This document shows positions 19,291-27,714 of a stretch of DNA of 64,000 nt, piece after piece. How positions within the stretch are numbered: the stretch's first letter is position 1; every line of letters begins with the position of its first letter. The position numbers and the translations under genes were made by a program. Under the pieces are notes generated by a model. The model had not been told where the DNA came from, searched no databases, and was given only the letters and a program-made list of their open reading frames with translations. The stretch is from Gemmata sp051859125. GTDB taxonomy: Bacteria; Planctomycetota; Planctomycetia; Gemmatales; Gemmataceae. The stretch lies in NCBI RefSeq assembly GCF_051859125.1, contig NZ_JBHYGG010000001.1, positions 62,001 through 126,000 on the forward strand, given 5' to 3'.

Positions 19291-20169
19291 TCACGCGGCC
19301 GTCTGGCGGTCGGTCTTCGCGCTGCGAACCGAGGTCTCGAACTCCTTGACCGCGTCCACCGCGAACGGGATCGCCGGCCCGGTCCAGTCGGTCATGTTCG
19401 CGGTGTACCCCGCCTTCACGCCGGCCTGGGTGACGTGCGCGAGCAACGCGCCACGCACGCAGAGCTTTTGCGCCGCGAGCTTTGCGTCGTACTCCTGCAA
19501 CCGGCGGTGCAGCTCGTGCCCGTTCGACGGGAGGCTCGTCGCCGACTTCGGCCCCTCGACCTTCGCCGCCTCCTTCACAACGGGCTGGGGCTTCTCCTCA
19601 ACCACGGGCACGGGCTCGGGCTTCGGCGGGCTGGTGACCTTGGGTGCCCTGGGCGGGGCGGCCACGGCCGCTTGCGGCTGCGCCTTCGCCCTGGGAAGCG
19701 CGAACGCCGGCAGTTGCGGAGGGTTGGAGAGTTGCTTCTTCACCGGGTCGTAATCGACCCACTGCGCCGGCAGGCGGTAGAGGTAGCGGCCGATGCCGAA
19801 CTTCACCGCCGCACGCTTCAGCGCGTCCGACACGGCGGCCTTGACCCGGTCGCCGGAGTCGGGCTGTTCGCTCGGCGAGCCGACGTCCGTCTTGGTGATC
19901 CACCGGCCGCCGAGCTTGAGGCGGAGCCGACAGACGACGGAGCCGTCGGGGAGGAAGTCGTAGCTGTCCTGCCAGTTCTCGACGCCGAGAACGTCGTCGA
20001 GCCGGTCCTGGATCAGCCGCGCGTCGATGTAGCCCATCGCGAGGGCGCGGTTGTTCTTGACCATCTGGGGCTTGAACTTGACCTCTTTCGGCTCGAACGG
20101 TTCCGAAAGGGCGGCCGCGATGGCCTGGAGTTGCGGGTCGCGTTGAACGGTCACTTCGGGGCTCGTCAC
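19291..20169 (-). CDS. Rad52-like single-strand annealing protein
   Basis: 292 residues from a GTG with a strong GGAGGT site (20175-20180). The N-terminal 150 residues match the Rad52/Rad22 domain, which forms rings that anneal complementary single-stranded DNA: FKPQMVKNNRALAMGYIDARLIQDRLDDVLG, then ENWQDSYDF, VVCRLRLKLGGRW and the conserved DALKRAAVKFGIGRYLY helix. A Pro/Lys/Ala-rich linker follows (PKVTSPPKPEPVPVVEEKP), then a C-terminal helical segment of about 80 residues that is not part of Rad52. Such genes in bacteria are often phage-derived, but no phage gene lies nearby. An imperfect dyad at 20204-20223 may regulate it. Confidence 0.85.
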   Translation of the reverse strand: MTSPEVTVQRDPQLQAIAAALSEPFEPKEVKFKPQMVKNNRALAMGYIDARLIQDRLDDVLGVENWQDSYDFLPDGSVVCRLRLKLGGRWITKTDVGSPSEQPDSGDRVKAAVSDALKRAAVKFGIGRYLYRLPAQWVDYDPVKKQLSNPPQLPAFALPRAKAQPQAAVAAPPRAPKVTSPPKPEPVPVVEEKPQPVVKEAAKVEGPKSATSLPSNGHELHRRLQEYDAKLAAQKLCVRGALLAHVTQAGVKAGYTANMTDWTGPAIPFAVDAVKEFETSVRSAKTDRQTAA

Positions 20170-20174
20170 GGTAC

Positions 20175-20180
20175 ACCTCC
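20175..20180 (-). promoter_or_regulatory. Strong Shine-Dalgarno site for the Rad52-like gene
   Basis: GGAGGT on the minus strand, 5 bases before the GTG start at 20169. It fixes the start: the ATG alternative upstream belongs to a different frame. Confidence 0.8.
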
Positions 20181-20203
20181 ATCGGGTAGTTGGTGATGGG
20201 TGC

Positions 20204-20223
20204 AGTGTACAGTTGTGTGCACT
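20204..20223. promoter_or_regulatory. Imperfect dyad AGTGYACA-N4-TGTRCACT, candidate operator
   Basis: Half-sites 20204-20211 (AGTGTACA) and 20216-20223 (TGTGCACT) are inverted copies with one mismatch, 35 bases before the start of the Rad52-like gene. The position would suit a repressor blocking transcription of a DNA-repair gene. Which protein binds it is unknown; a link to LexA is only an idea. Confidence 0.35.
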
Positions 20224-20241
20224 ACGGGAACGATGTCGGTT

Positions 20242-20285
20242 GGGAGAAAAGCAGAGGGCCCGCCCGGTGTGCCGAGCGGGCCCTC
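20242..20285 (-). terminator. Intrinsic terminator after the phosphohexomutase gene
   Basis: On the minus strand a 10-bp stem (20285-20276 with 20263-20254) with three further internal pairs and a tetraloop is followed by TGCTTTTCTCC. Stem plus T-rich tail is a good rho-independent terminator for the gene ending at 20435. Confidence 0.75.
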
Positions 20286-20321
20286 GATCTCTGGTTTACT
20301 CGGTCGAACTCCAACGCCTCA

Positions 20322-20394
20322 CGCGGGCCGCCACGGAGGGCGGGCCATACAGATCCGCTTGGTTTGTAGGGGCCGCCCTCCGTGGCGGCCCGCC
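20322..20394. repeat. Foldback repeat (GGCGGGCCGCCACGGAGGGC type), copy 2
   Basis: Arms 20323-20350 and 20366-20393 are inverted and match copy 1 at 12285-12375; the loop differs. This copy lies between two genes on the same strand, upstream of the terminator at 20242-20285 for minus-strand transcripts. Confidence 0.9.
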
Positions 20395-20434
20395 AATTAC
20401 CTCGAGCCGATCTTCGTCGGCTTCCGACCTCGCG

Positions 20435-22408
20435 TTAGCGGCTCAGCTTGTCGCCACCGGGCGGCGGCGTTTGACCGACGGTCGCCATCGCCAGCGACAG
20501 GAAGTCGGTCGCAATTTTCTGCACCTGGGCGTCAACGGCCGCACACGCCGCGTCCCACTCGGCCTGCGGGGTGCCCGGCTTCCACGGCTCGGAGGCGACC
20601 TCCATGTACGCCTTCGCCTTCGGCTCGGTCCCGCTCGGCCGCAGACAGACCTTGGCCGAGATGCCGCCGGTGCCGCCGAGCCGGAAGATCAGGAAGTTCC
20701 GGGCGGCCCTGTCGGTGTCGCCCTTGAACGGCCCCATGCGGCCCGCCTCGTCATGTAGGTCTTCGACGCTCGCGACCGGCAGCCCACCGATCGTCCTCGG
20801 CGGCGACTTCCGCATCGTGTCGAGCATCCGGGCCATGTTCACCTTGCCCTCCAGCCCGGTCATCACGATGTTCAGCAACTCGTTCCGGTAGTACCCGTAC
20901 TTCCGGTTGAGGTCGTCGAGGTAGTCGACGAGCGTGCGGCCCTGGCGCTTTTCGAAGAGGGCCGCTTCTGCGAGCAGCAGCACCGCACACGCCGAGTCCT
21001 TGTCGCGGATGCCGGGGGTCGCCAGGACGCCGTGGCTCTCTTCGGTGCCGATGAGGAAGTCGGCGGCCGTCGCCTTGATCTCGCCGTACTGCCCGTTCGC
21101 TTCGAGCTGCGCGATCACGTCGGCGTGGTACTTGAACCCGACGAGCAGGTCGTTGACCACCTGGACGCCGAACGAGCGCCCGATCCGGGTGATTTGACCC
21201 GTCGTCACCTCGGTCGTGACGACCACCGGGGAAGGGGGGAGCGACCCGGCCCGTGCGAGCTGCGACACCTTGAAGTGCGTGAGCAGTGCGGCGATCTCGT
21301 TGCCGGTAATGAAGCGGTAGCTGCCCTTGCCGTCGACCTGCGTGTTCGCGAGCCCGCCGATGCGGTCCGCGTCCGGGTCGGTCGCGAGGACGAGGTCGGC
21401 CCCGCGGTCCCTCGCGAGCTTCTCGGCCCGGTCCATACAAGCGGGGAGTTCGGGGTTCGGGTACCCGGTCACGTTCGGGAACTGGCCGTCGGGCGTCGCC
21501 TGTTCGGGAACCGCGATCGGCCGGAACCCCTGGGCTTCGAGCACCTCGCCGGCGCAGAACCCGCCGCACCCGTGGAGCGGGGTGAACACGACGCGGATCT
21601 CGTCGTTCTTCGGCGGCGGAACGAGGCTCTCCTTGCGGCACAGCTCGATGTACGCCCGGTGCGGCGCGTCCGCGAGGAAGTGGACCTTCCCGCCGCGGAC
21701 CGCCTCGGCGAATGCGACGTGCTTGATCGCCGTCACCTGGTCGACGAACTCGCTCATGAGCTGGTCCTCGGGCGGGACCGGCTGCGCACCGAGGTCGTTG
21801 TAAAACTTGGACCCGTTGTCGTCGGGCGGGTTGTGGCTGGCGGTCATGTTGAGCCCGCCGTGCGCCCGCAGGTAGCGGATCGAGAACGACAGCTCGGGCG
21901 TCGCGACGTACCGCTTGCTGTCGGGGGCGAGGATGTGCGAGTGGACGCCGTTCGCGGCGTACACCCCTGCGGCGTACTGGCAGAACTCGCGGCTGGAGAG
22001 GTGCAGCACCGGGTTCGGCAGGTCCGGGTTGTACACCTTCCGCTTGTCCTCGAACTGCCGCACGTCGAACGCGAGGACCACCTGGAGCGGGTTCACGCCG
22101 GGGAACCGCTGCTTGAGGTAGTCGCAGTGGCCCTGGACGCTCGCGCCGAGGGTCCACAGGTTCATCCGATTCGGCCCGATGCCCACCGCCCCGCGGCGGC
22201 CGCCGGTGCCGAACGGCATGATCTGGTAGAAGGAGTCGAGCAGCACCGACCACTTCGCGTTCGCGACCAGCCACTCGATCTGGGGCCGGTACGCGGCGAA
22301 GTCGGCGTGCGTGAGCCAGGTGCCGAGGTTCGCCAGCCCCTTCTCCTTGAGAGCGGCGTCGGCGTCGATGGCGGCGAACCCGGTGCGGGCGGCGGCGAGC
22401 AGATCCAT
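20435..22408 (-). CDS. Phosphoglucomutase/phosphomannomutase (phospho-sugar mutase)
   Basis: 657 residues from the ATG at 22408. The longer frame upstream runs into the divergent mnmG leader and is not used. It interconverts hexose 1- and 6-phosphates through a phosphoserine. Seen: active-site S191 in TASHNPPDDNG, the metal loop DPDADRIGG, the sugar loop GTEESHG, and the C-terminal phosphate loop RPSGTEPKAK. It is longer than the common 450-560-residue forms because of extra N-terminal sequence, as in the PGM2-like subgroup. It is divergent from mnmG, with the promoters in 22409-22523. Confidence 0.93.
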   Translation of the reverse strand: MDLLAAARTGFAAIDADAALKEKGLANLGTWLTHADFAAYRPQIEWLVANAKWSVLLDSFYQIMPFGTGGRRGAVGIGPNRMNLWTLGASVQGHCDYLKQRFPGVNPLQVVLAFDVRQFEDKRKVYNPDLPNPVLHLSSREFCQYAAGVYAANGVHSHILAPDSKRYVATPELSFSIRYLRAHGGLNMTASHNPPDDNGSKFYNDLGAQPVPPEDQLMSEFVDQVTAIKHVAFAEAVRGGKVHFLADAPHRAYIELCRKESLVPPPKNDEIRVVFTPLHGCGGFCAGEVLEAQGFRPIAVPEQATPDGQFPNVTGYPNPELPACMDRAEKLARDRGADLVLATDPDADRIGGLANTQVDGKGSYRFITGNEIAALLTHFKVSQLARAGSLPPSPVVVTTEVTTGQITRIGRSFGVQVVNDLLVGFKYHADVIAQLEANGQYGEIKATAADFLIGTEESHGVLATPGIRDKDSACAVLLLAEAALFEKRQGRTLVDYLDDLNRKYGYYRNELLNIVMTGLEGKVNMARMLDTMRKSPPRTIGGLPVASVEDLHDEAGRMGPFKGDTDRAARNFLIFRLGGTGGISAKVCLRPSGTEPKAKAYMEVASEPWKPGTPQAEWDAACAAVDAQVQKIATDFLSLAMATVGQTPPPGGDKLSR

Positions 22409-22523
22409 GTGTGGTCTCCGAGAACCAGGGGCACGTGGGAGATGTCTTATCCACGAAGCCCCGCCCCCGTGAGGGTGGGCCGGCGGTATCATGGCCTGAA
22501 ACGCGCGTTCGGAGAGGTGTGCC

Positions 22524-24413
22524 GTGCAGTTGACCTTCGAGTTCGATGTGGTCGTGGTGGGGGCCGGGCACGCCGGGACGGAAGCGGCGATGGCCGCCGC
22601 GCGCCTCGGCCTGAAGACGTGCCTGCTGACCATGAACGCCGACGCCGTCGCGCAGATGAGCTGCAACCCGGCGATCGGCGGGGTCGCCAAGGGCCAGATC
22701 GTCCGCGAGATTGACGCGCTCGGCGGCGTGATGGGGAAGTGTACCGACGCGAGCGGCATCCAGTTCCGGGTGCTCAACGCCTCGAAGGGGCCGGCGATGC
22801 ACTCGCCGCGCGCCCAGTGCGACAAGAAGCTGTACCAGTTCACGATGAAGCGGTGGGTCGAGGAGCAACCGAACCTCACGCTCCGTCAGGAACTCGTCGA
22901 GGGGCTGCTGCTGGAAGAACGGGGATCGGGGATCGGGGATCGGGGATCGGAAGAAATGTCGGGCGGGCTTCCTGACCCCCGACCCCCGACACCCGACTCC
23001 CGACTCCGGGTCACCGGGGTCGTCGCCCGCGGCGACACGCTCTACCGGGCCGGGGTGGTCATCCTCACGACCGGGACGTTCCTCAAGGCCATCATGCACA
23101 CCGGCGAGGCGAAGACCGTCGGCGGCCGCGCCGGCGACAACTCCGCCGAGGGGATGAGCGACAGCCTCGCGAGCGCCGGGTTCGAGCTGGCCCGGTTCAA
23201 GACCGGCACCCCGTGCCGGCTCAACGGCCGCACCATCGACTTCTCGAAGTGCGAGGTGCAGCCCGGCGACGTTCCCCCGCGGCCGTTCAGCTTCTCCACT
23301 GAGAAGGTCACGGTCCCGCAGGTCGTTTGCCACTCCACGACGACGACGCAGGCGGTTCACGACTTGATCCGGGCGAACCTGCACCGTGCGCCGATGTACT
23401 CGGGGCAGATCTGCGGCCGCGGCCCGCGGTACTGCCCCTCTATAGAGGACAAGGTCGTGCGGTTCGCGGACAAGGACTCGCACCTCGTCTTCCTCGAACC
23501 GGAGGGGCTGAACACGCGGGAGTACTACTGCAACGGCATCAGCACCAGCCTCCCGAAGGACGTGCAGGCCGCGATGCTGAAGCTGATGCCGGGGCTGGAG
23601 CACGCGGAGGTCATGCGCTGGGGGTACGCCGTCGAGTACGACTACGCGCCGCCGACGCAGTTGCACCCGACGCTGGAGACGAAGCCGGTCGCCGGCCTCT
23701 ACTTCGCCGGGCAGATCAATGGGACCACCGGGTACGAAGAGGCCGCCGCACAGGGGCTGATGGCCGGGCTCAACGCCGCCCTCAAGCTGAAGGGCGAAGC
23801 GCCGCTCGTGATCGACCGCAGCCAGGCGTACATCGGCGTGCTCATCGACGACCTCGTCACCAAGGGCGTCGACGAACCGTACCGCATGTTCACGTCGCGG
23901 GCCGAGTACCGGCTGCTGCTGCGGCACGACAACGCGGACCGCCGGCTCACCGCGATCGGCCGCCGCGTCGGCTCCGTGTCCGACGCCGAGTGGGAGCGCT
24001 TCCAACAGAAGGAGCAGGGGATCGCCGCCCTCCAGCAGACCCTCAAGCAGACCCGGAGCGACGGCGACTCGCTCGAGACGTGGCTCCGGCGAACGAGTGT
24101 CGAGTGGGCCGCGCTGTGCGAGCGGCACCCGGCACTGCGGGCGTGGGACGCGCGGCCCGACGTCGTCGAGCAGGTGGTGATCGAGGCGAAGTACAGCGGG
24201 TACGTCGGCCGGCAGGCCGTCGAGGTCGAGCGCTTCAAGCGGATGGAGGACCGCCGCATCCCGCCGCAGTTCGACTACGCGGCGGTCCCGCAACTGCGGG
24301 TGGAGGCGCGGGAGAAGTTTAGCCGCGTTCGGCCCGCGAGCGTGGGTCAGGCGGGCCGCATCAGCGGCATCACCCCGGCGGACCTCGCAGTGCTGTTGTT
24401 TTATCTCGAATGA
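22524..24413 (+). CDS. mnmG: tRNA uridine-5-carboxymethylaminomethyl(34) synthesis enzyme MnmG
   Basis: 629 residues from a GTG after GGAGAGG. With MnmE it modifies U34 in the wobble position of several tRNAs; FAD and methylene-THF are used. Seen: the FAD turn VVVVGAGHAGTEAA, SCNPAIGGVAKGQIVREIDALGG, GTFLKAIMHTGE, RPFSFST and the C-terminal helical domain ending in SGITPADLAVLLFYL. Odd: about 28 residues of low complexity (Gly/Ser/Asp/Pro) are inserted around residues 133-161, between VEGLLLEE and RVTGVV, and are encoded by a 7-bp tandem repeat array. All core motifs are otherwise intact, so the enzyme is probably active. No mnmE gene lies in the window. Confidence 0.95.
   Translation: MQLTFEFDVVVVGAGHAGTEAAMAAARLGLKTCLLTMNADAVAQMSCNPAIGGVAKGQIVREIDALGGVMGKCTDASGIQFRVLNASKGPAMHSPRAQCDKKLYQFTMKRWVEEQPNLTLRQELVEGLLLEERGSGIGDRGSEEMSGGLPDPRPPTPDSRLRVTGVVARGDTLYRAGVVILTTGTFLKAIMHTGEAKTVGGRAGDNSAEGMSDSLASAGFELARFKTGTPCRLNGRTIDFSKCEVQPGDVPPRPFSFSTEKVTVPQVVCHSTTTTQAVHDLIRANLHRAPMYSGQICGRGPRYCPSIEDKVVRFADKDSHLVFLEPEGLNTREYYCNGISTSLPKDVQAAMLKLMPGLEHAEVMRWGYAVEYDYAPPTQLHPTLETKPVAGLYFAGQINGTTGYEEAAAQGLMAGLNAALKLKGEAPLVIDRSQAYIGVLIDDLVTKGVDEPYRMFTSRAEYRLLLRHDNADRRLTAIGRRVGSVSDAEWERFQQKEQGIAALQQTLKQTRSDGDSLETWLRRTSVEWAALCERHPALRAWDARPDVVEQVVIEAKYSGYVGRQAVEVERFKRMEDRRIPPQFDYAAVPQLRVEAREKFSRVRPASVGQAGRISGITPADLAVLLFYLE
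22918..23008 (+). repeat. 7-bp tandem repeat array inside mnmG
   Basis: Four exact GGGGATC units (22921-22948) are followed, after about 25 bases, by five CCGACYC-like units (about 22973-23006), roughly the reverse complement of the first set. The net length keeps the mnmG frame open. The composition is unlike the flanking coding DNA, so this looks like an inserted repetitive element. Confidence 0.85.
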
Positions 24414-25171
24414 GTGGTTATGGGGGCTTCGCCCGCAGGGGAAAGCCGGGAAACCGGAGCAACCCTGGGGGCACGAGGGGCCGCCGCAAGGGCGTGCGGC
24501 CCCGCGAGCACGACGTCGCGGCCGGAAATTTCCCCCTCCGGCGGCGCGGCCGAGCGGCACGGCATCATCGGCGGCACGGTCCGCCGCAGGTTTCTCCGAC
24601 CCGCCATTTGACCCGGCCTGGGAAAATGGCAAAATGGAGTAGCTTGCGTGGGCTGGGTAGCCGATGAATGGTGTGACCGAGTCGGCAACCTGGTCTCGGT
24701 GCGGAACCGGGACCGGTTGGAATGCTGTCAGCCCTACGAAGCGGGAGAGGCCACGGTTCGTCCGAAGCGGGGGTCGCGGGTGCGGGTGACACCGCAACAG
24801 CGGCCCGAGCGAGCGTCAGGAGACGGTGACGAGGCAAGCCTGGGAAGGGCTGCCGGTTGTGCGAAGGAACGCCAGTTCGGGAACCGGGCTCGACCCGGCA
24901 GAATGGACCCCTTTGCGTTGATCGGCCACCCGCCCCAGTTATGATTGAGGTGGGTGGGTTCTGCCCCCTCAGTCGGCCAACACCGCCCCCGCACCCGCTC
25001 ACGCGAGGACGGGCACCACCTTCTCAACACCTGCGCCGCGGCCCGCGGCGGTAGGGTCCGTAGGCAGTCAGCGATTCACGGATGGATTCCGGTCCCGCCC
25101 CGGCTCGGTCGAACAGCCGCGCGCGGACCTCTTTCATGCGAGCCGGCCGCGCCGGCAAGGTAGACGAGCGT
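24414..25171. other. 758-bp gene-free stretch with a multi-stem structured segment
   Basis: No convincing ORF lies here. From 24642 to 24742 the DNA can fold as a closed multi-branch unit: an outer helix GGGCTG/CAGCCC (24650-24655 with 24729-24734) backed by GCTT/AAGC, a small GCCGA/TCGGC arm (24660-24664 with 24682-24686), and a long arm (24686-24719) with a 9-bp stem and GCGGA loop. Further GC-rich inverted segments follow to about 24900. It precedes the HTH-receiver gene. I could not match it to tRNA, SRP, RNase P, tmRNA or a known riboswitch from memory. Confidence 0.4.
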
Positions 25172-25753
25172 ATGAAGACCGTGTTCACGACCGGCGAGGC
25201 CGCAAAGATTTGCAAGGTCTCGCAGCAGACGATCATTCGGTGCTTCGACAACGGGCAGCTCAAGGGCTTCCGCGTGCCCGGATCGAAGTTCCGGCGCATC
25301 CCCCGGGAGGCGCTGTACAAGTTCATGAAGGACAACGGCATCCCCACGGACGCCCTGGAGAGCGGCAAGCGGAAGGTGCTCCTCGTGGACGACGAGCCGG
25401 ACCTGGTCGCGACCATGAACGAGGCGCTCCAGGCCGACGGCCGGTTCGAGGTGCGGATCGCGTCCAACGGGTTCGACGCCGGGATGATGGTCAAGGAGTA
25501 CCGCCCGGACCTCATCATCCTCGACGTGATGCTGCCGGACATCAACGGCAAGGAAGTCTGCCACCGCGTCCGGGCCGACCAGACGATGGAAGACGTCCGG
25601 ATCATCTGCATCTCGGGCATGATCGAGGACGACAAGGTGCAGGAGCTGAAGCTCGCCGGGGCCGACGACTTCCTGCCCAAGCCGTTCGACGTGGACGTGC
25701 TGATCGAGAAGATGTGCGCCCAGCTCGAGATCGAAACGGGTGTGTTGGCCTGA
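25172..25753 (+). CDS. HTH (BldC/MerR-like) - receiver domain protein
   Basis: 193 residues from the ATG at 25172; the upstream frame to 25082 is not needed. Residues 1-55 are a helix-turn-helix of the excisionase/BldC type (TTGEAAKICKVSQQTIIRCF, then a wing with VPGSKFRRIPREAL). Residues 66-185 are a receiver domain: acidic pair D73/D74, phosphorylated D118 in IILDVMLP, S148 and K170 in LPKPF. So DNA binding sits in front of the receiver, the reverse of the usual order. It is followed 100 bases later by a histidine kinase gene, its likely partner. The target genes are unknown. Confidence 0.88.
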   Translation: MKTVFTTGEAAKICKVSQQTIIRCFDNGQLKGFRVPGSKFRRIPREALYKFMKDNGIPTDALESGKRKVLLVDDEPDLVATMNEALQADGRFEVRIASNGFDAGMMVKEYRPDLIILDVMLPDINGKEVCHRVRADQTMEDVRIICISGMIEDDKVQELKLAGADDFLPKPFDVDVLIEKMCAQLEIETGVLA

Positions 25754-25763
25754 ACCAGAATGT

Positions 25764-25835
25764 GGGGCGCGGACCTCGGACTGCGGGATCCCTCCGACGG
25801 GGTTCCGACGCTTGAGTTCCGCGCCCCGCAGTCCG
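25764..25835 (+). promoter_or_regulatory. Interleaved inverted repeats (possible pseudoknot) before the kinase gene
   Basis: Segment A (25764-25773) pairs with A' (25818-25827), and B (25777-25786) pairs with B' (25826-25835). The order A-B-A'-B' is that of an H-type pseudoknot, or of two mutually exclusive hairpins. It ends 8 bases before the GGAG of the kinase gene, where it could affect translation. Confidence 0.35.
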
Positions 25836-25853
25836 CAATCGAAGGAGTTGCCC

Positions 25854-27527
25854 GTGCCACGGAAGGCAGTGGGCCGGGCCGCGGTGGAACTGCCGTGGCT
25901 GTGCCCGAACACCGACAGTCTGATCGCACTCGCCGACGCGCCGGCGACCGTGCCCGGCTTGTCGGCCGCCGACCCGGGACTGGCGCTCTTTCTGTTCCGC
26001 TTCGCGCAGTACGCGACCGACCCGGCCCCGTTCGACCTCGCCCCGGGCGCGGCCCTCGCCGCCTCGCTGCCCGACACCGCGGCCGCCTACCTGGCCGCGT
26101 GCCCCGGGGGGGTGATCCCCCCGACCTGTTCCGCTCAGGCCCGCGTCGCCCAGGTGGCCGACCGGGCGGCCCGGATCGCGGCCCGGCTCGCCCAGGTCAC
26201 CCGGGTCGCGCCCGAATCGGCGGTCGCCGCGGCCGCCCGCCTCGCCCCGCTCGGGTGGTACGCGGTCTCGGCCGTCGACCCCTTTGACGCGGCCGAAGTG
26301 CTCCGCGACCCCGGGTTCGCCGAGCGCCCCGCCGAGGTCCAGGCCGACCTCTGGGGCCTCGACCACGCTTCGATCACCCGCCGCCTCGCCGCCCGCTGGC
26401 GGCTCCCTCTGTGGCTCGCCACCACGGTCGGGTGCCTGACGCTCCCGCTCCGGGTGGCCGCCCACCTCGTCTCGCACTGCGACGTGTTCGCCATCGTTCA
26501 ACTCGCGGTCCTCGAGGCCGAGGGGCAGGGGGCCGGGCTCGGACTCACCCGCGGGGCCGACCGCACCGAACTGCTCGACCACCTGCGGCTCGACGACCAC
26601 GTGCTCCGCCAGGTGCTGGCGACCCTGCCGGCCGCGCCGCCCGCGGTGCCGGCGTCCAACCTCCCGGCCGACCCGCACACCGTCCCGCTGCTCCCCAACC
26701 TGCTCAAGCTCGCGGCCGAGAGCCGCCGCCGGAACGGCCCCGCCCTCGTCGCCCGGCTCGAGGAGCGGGTCGATCACCTGCACGGCGTCGCGGCCGACCT
26801 CGGCGACCAGGTGGGCGACCGGCTCCGCGAGGCGAAGCTCGTGGCGCTCGCGGAACTCGCCGCCGGGGCCGGGCACGAGATCAACAACCCGCTCGCGATC
26901 ATCTCGACCAACGCGCAGCGGCTGCTGCGGACCGAGCCGGACCCCGAGCGCGGCGACGTGCTCCGGTCGGTCGTCCGCCAGACGCAGCGCATCTCCGGCA
27001 TCCTCCGGGACCTGATGCAGTTCGCGCGGCCGGGCCGGCCCGAGCGGCGGCCGGTCACGGTCGGGGAACTGTTCGACGGCGTCCGCGCGAACGTCGCGCC
27101 CCTCGCGGCCGAGCGGAACGTCCGCCTCGACGTCGACGCGCGGTCGGCCCAGGTTCAACTCGACGGCGACCCGGTCCAGTTGCGCCACGCCCTGACCGCC
27201 GTGGCCCGCAACGCCGTCGAAGCAGCCGGCGGCGGCTGGGTCCGGCTGGCGTGCGAAGCAGAGGAAGACGGCGCGTCCGCGCTCATCCGCGTCGAGGACA
27301 GCGGACCGGGCCTGACGCCCGAGGTCGCGGCGCACGCCTTCGACCCGTTCTTCTCGGGCCGCTCGGCCGGGCGCGGGTGCGGTCTCGGGCTCTCCACCGC
27401 CTGGCAGTTCCTCCGACAGAACGGGGGGGAACTGCGGCACGACACGCCGCCCAACGGCCCCACCCGGTTCACGCTCACGGTGCGCCGCGCCGACGAGCCC
27501 GACGTCCTCACCCTCCGCTCCGCGTAA
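25854..27527 (+). CDS. HDOD-type sensor histidine kinase
   Basis: 557 residues from the GTG at 25854, which follows GGAG (25843-25846); the frame upstream is not protein-like. Residues about 20-225 look like a diverged HDOD domain, a helical signalling fold without its own catalysis. A linker follows, then a short coiled coil (about 295-325). The kinase core is complete: phosphorylated H341 in GAGHEINNPLAI, N-box ARNAVEAAGGG, G1 VEDSGPGLT, F-box FDPFFSG and G2 RGCGLGLST. There is no membrane helix or signal peptide, so it is a soluble kinase sensing an internal signal. It probably phosphorylates the adjacent HTH-receiver protein. Confidence 0.87.
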   Translation: MPRKAVGRAAVELPWLCPNTDSLIALADAPATVPGLSAADPGLALFLFRFAQYATDPAPFDLAPGAALAASLPDTAAAYLAACPGGVIPPTCSAQARVAQVADRAARIAARLAQVTRVAPESAVAAAARLAPLGWYAVSAVDPFDAAEVLRDPGFAERPAEVQADLWGLDHASITRRLAARWRLPLWLATTVGCLTLPLRVAAHLVSHCDVFAIVQLAVLEAEGQGAGLGLTRGADRTELLDHLRLDDHVLRQVLATLPAAPPAVPASNLPADPHTVPLLPNLLKLAAESRRRNGPALVARLEERVDHLHGVAADLGDQVGDRLREAKLVALAELAAGAGHEINNPLAIISTNAQRLLRTEPDPERGDVLRSVVRQTQRISGILRDLMQFARPGRPERRPVTVGELFDGVRANVAPLAAERNVRLDVDARSAQVQLDGDPVQLRHALTAVARNAVEAAGGGWVRLACEAEEDGASALIRVEDSGPGLTPEVAAHAFDPFFSGRSAGRGCGLGLSTAWQFLRQNGGELRHDTPPNGPTRFTLTVRRADEPDVLTLRSA

Positions 27528-27714
27528 ACGTCACGCGAGCCTACCGACTCGCACAGAAGTGGTAAAGCGGGCAATCTGCAGCAGGTGGGCAATCGTCTCG
27601 CGGGTGATGGGGGCTACCGTTGGAAAAATCGCGAGCGTTCACTGCTTGTGGGCCCCGGCCGCCGCGGCTAGCCTCAGGGTGGTGATCGTCACAACGTCTC
27701 TCCGTGAGTGTGGT

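Noticed and set aside
20751..24797. 1348-residue minus-strand ORF over mnmG
   Set aside because: It is a shadow of mnmG and the mutase gene, with Arg-rich low-complexity translation.
24414..25171. RNase P RNA, SRP RNA, tRNA or riboswitch in the gene-free stretch
   Set aside because: None of the conserved cores that I know (GAGGAAAGTCC, GGAAGGAAGCAGC-like loop, T-arm GGTTCRA, cobalamin box) is present; only an unassigned fold remains.
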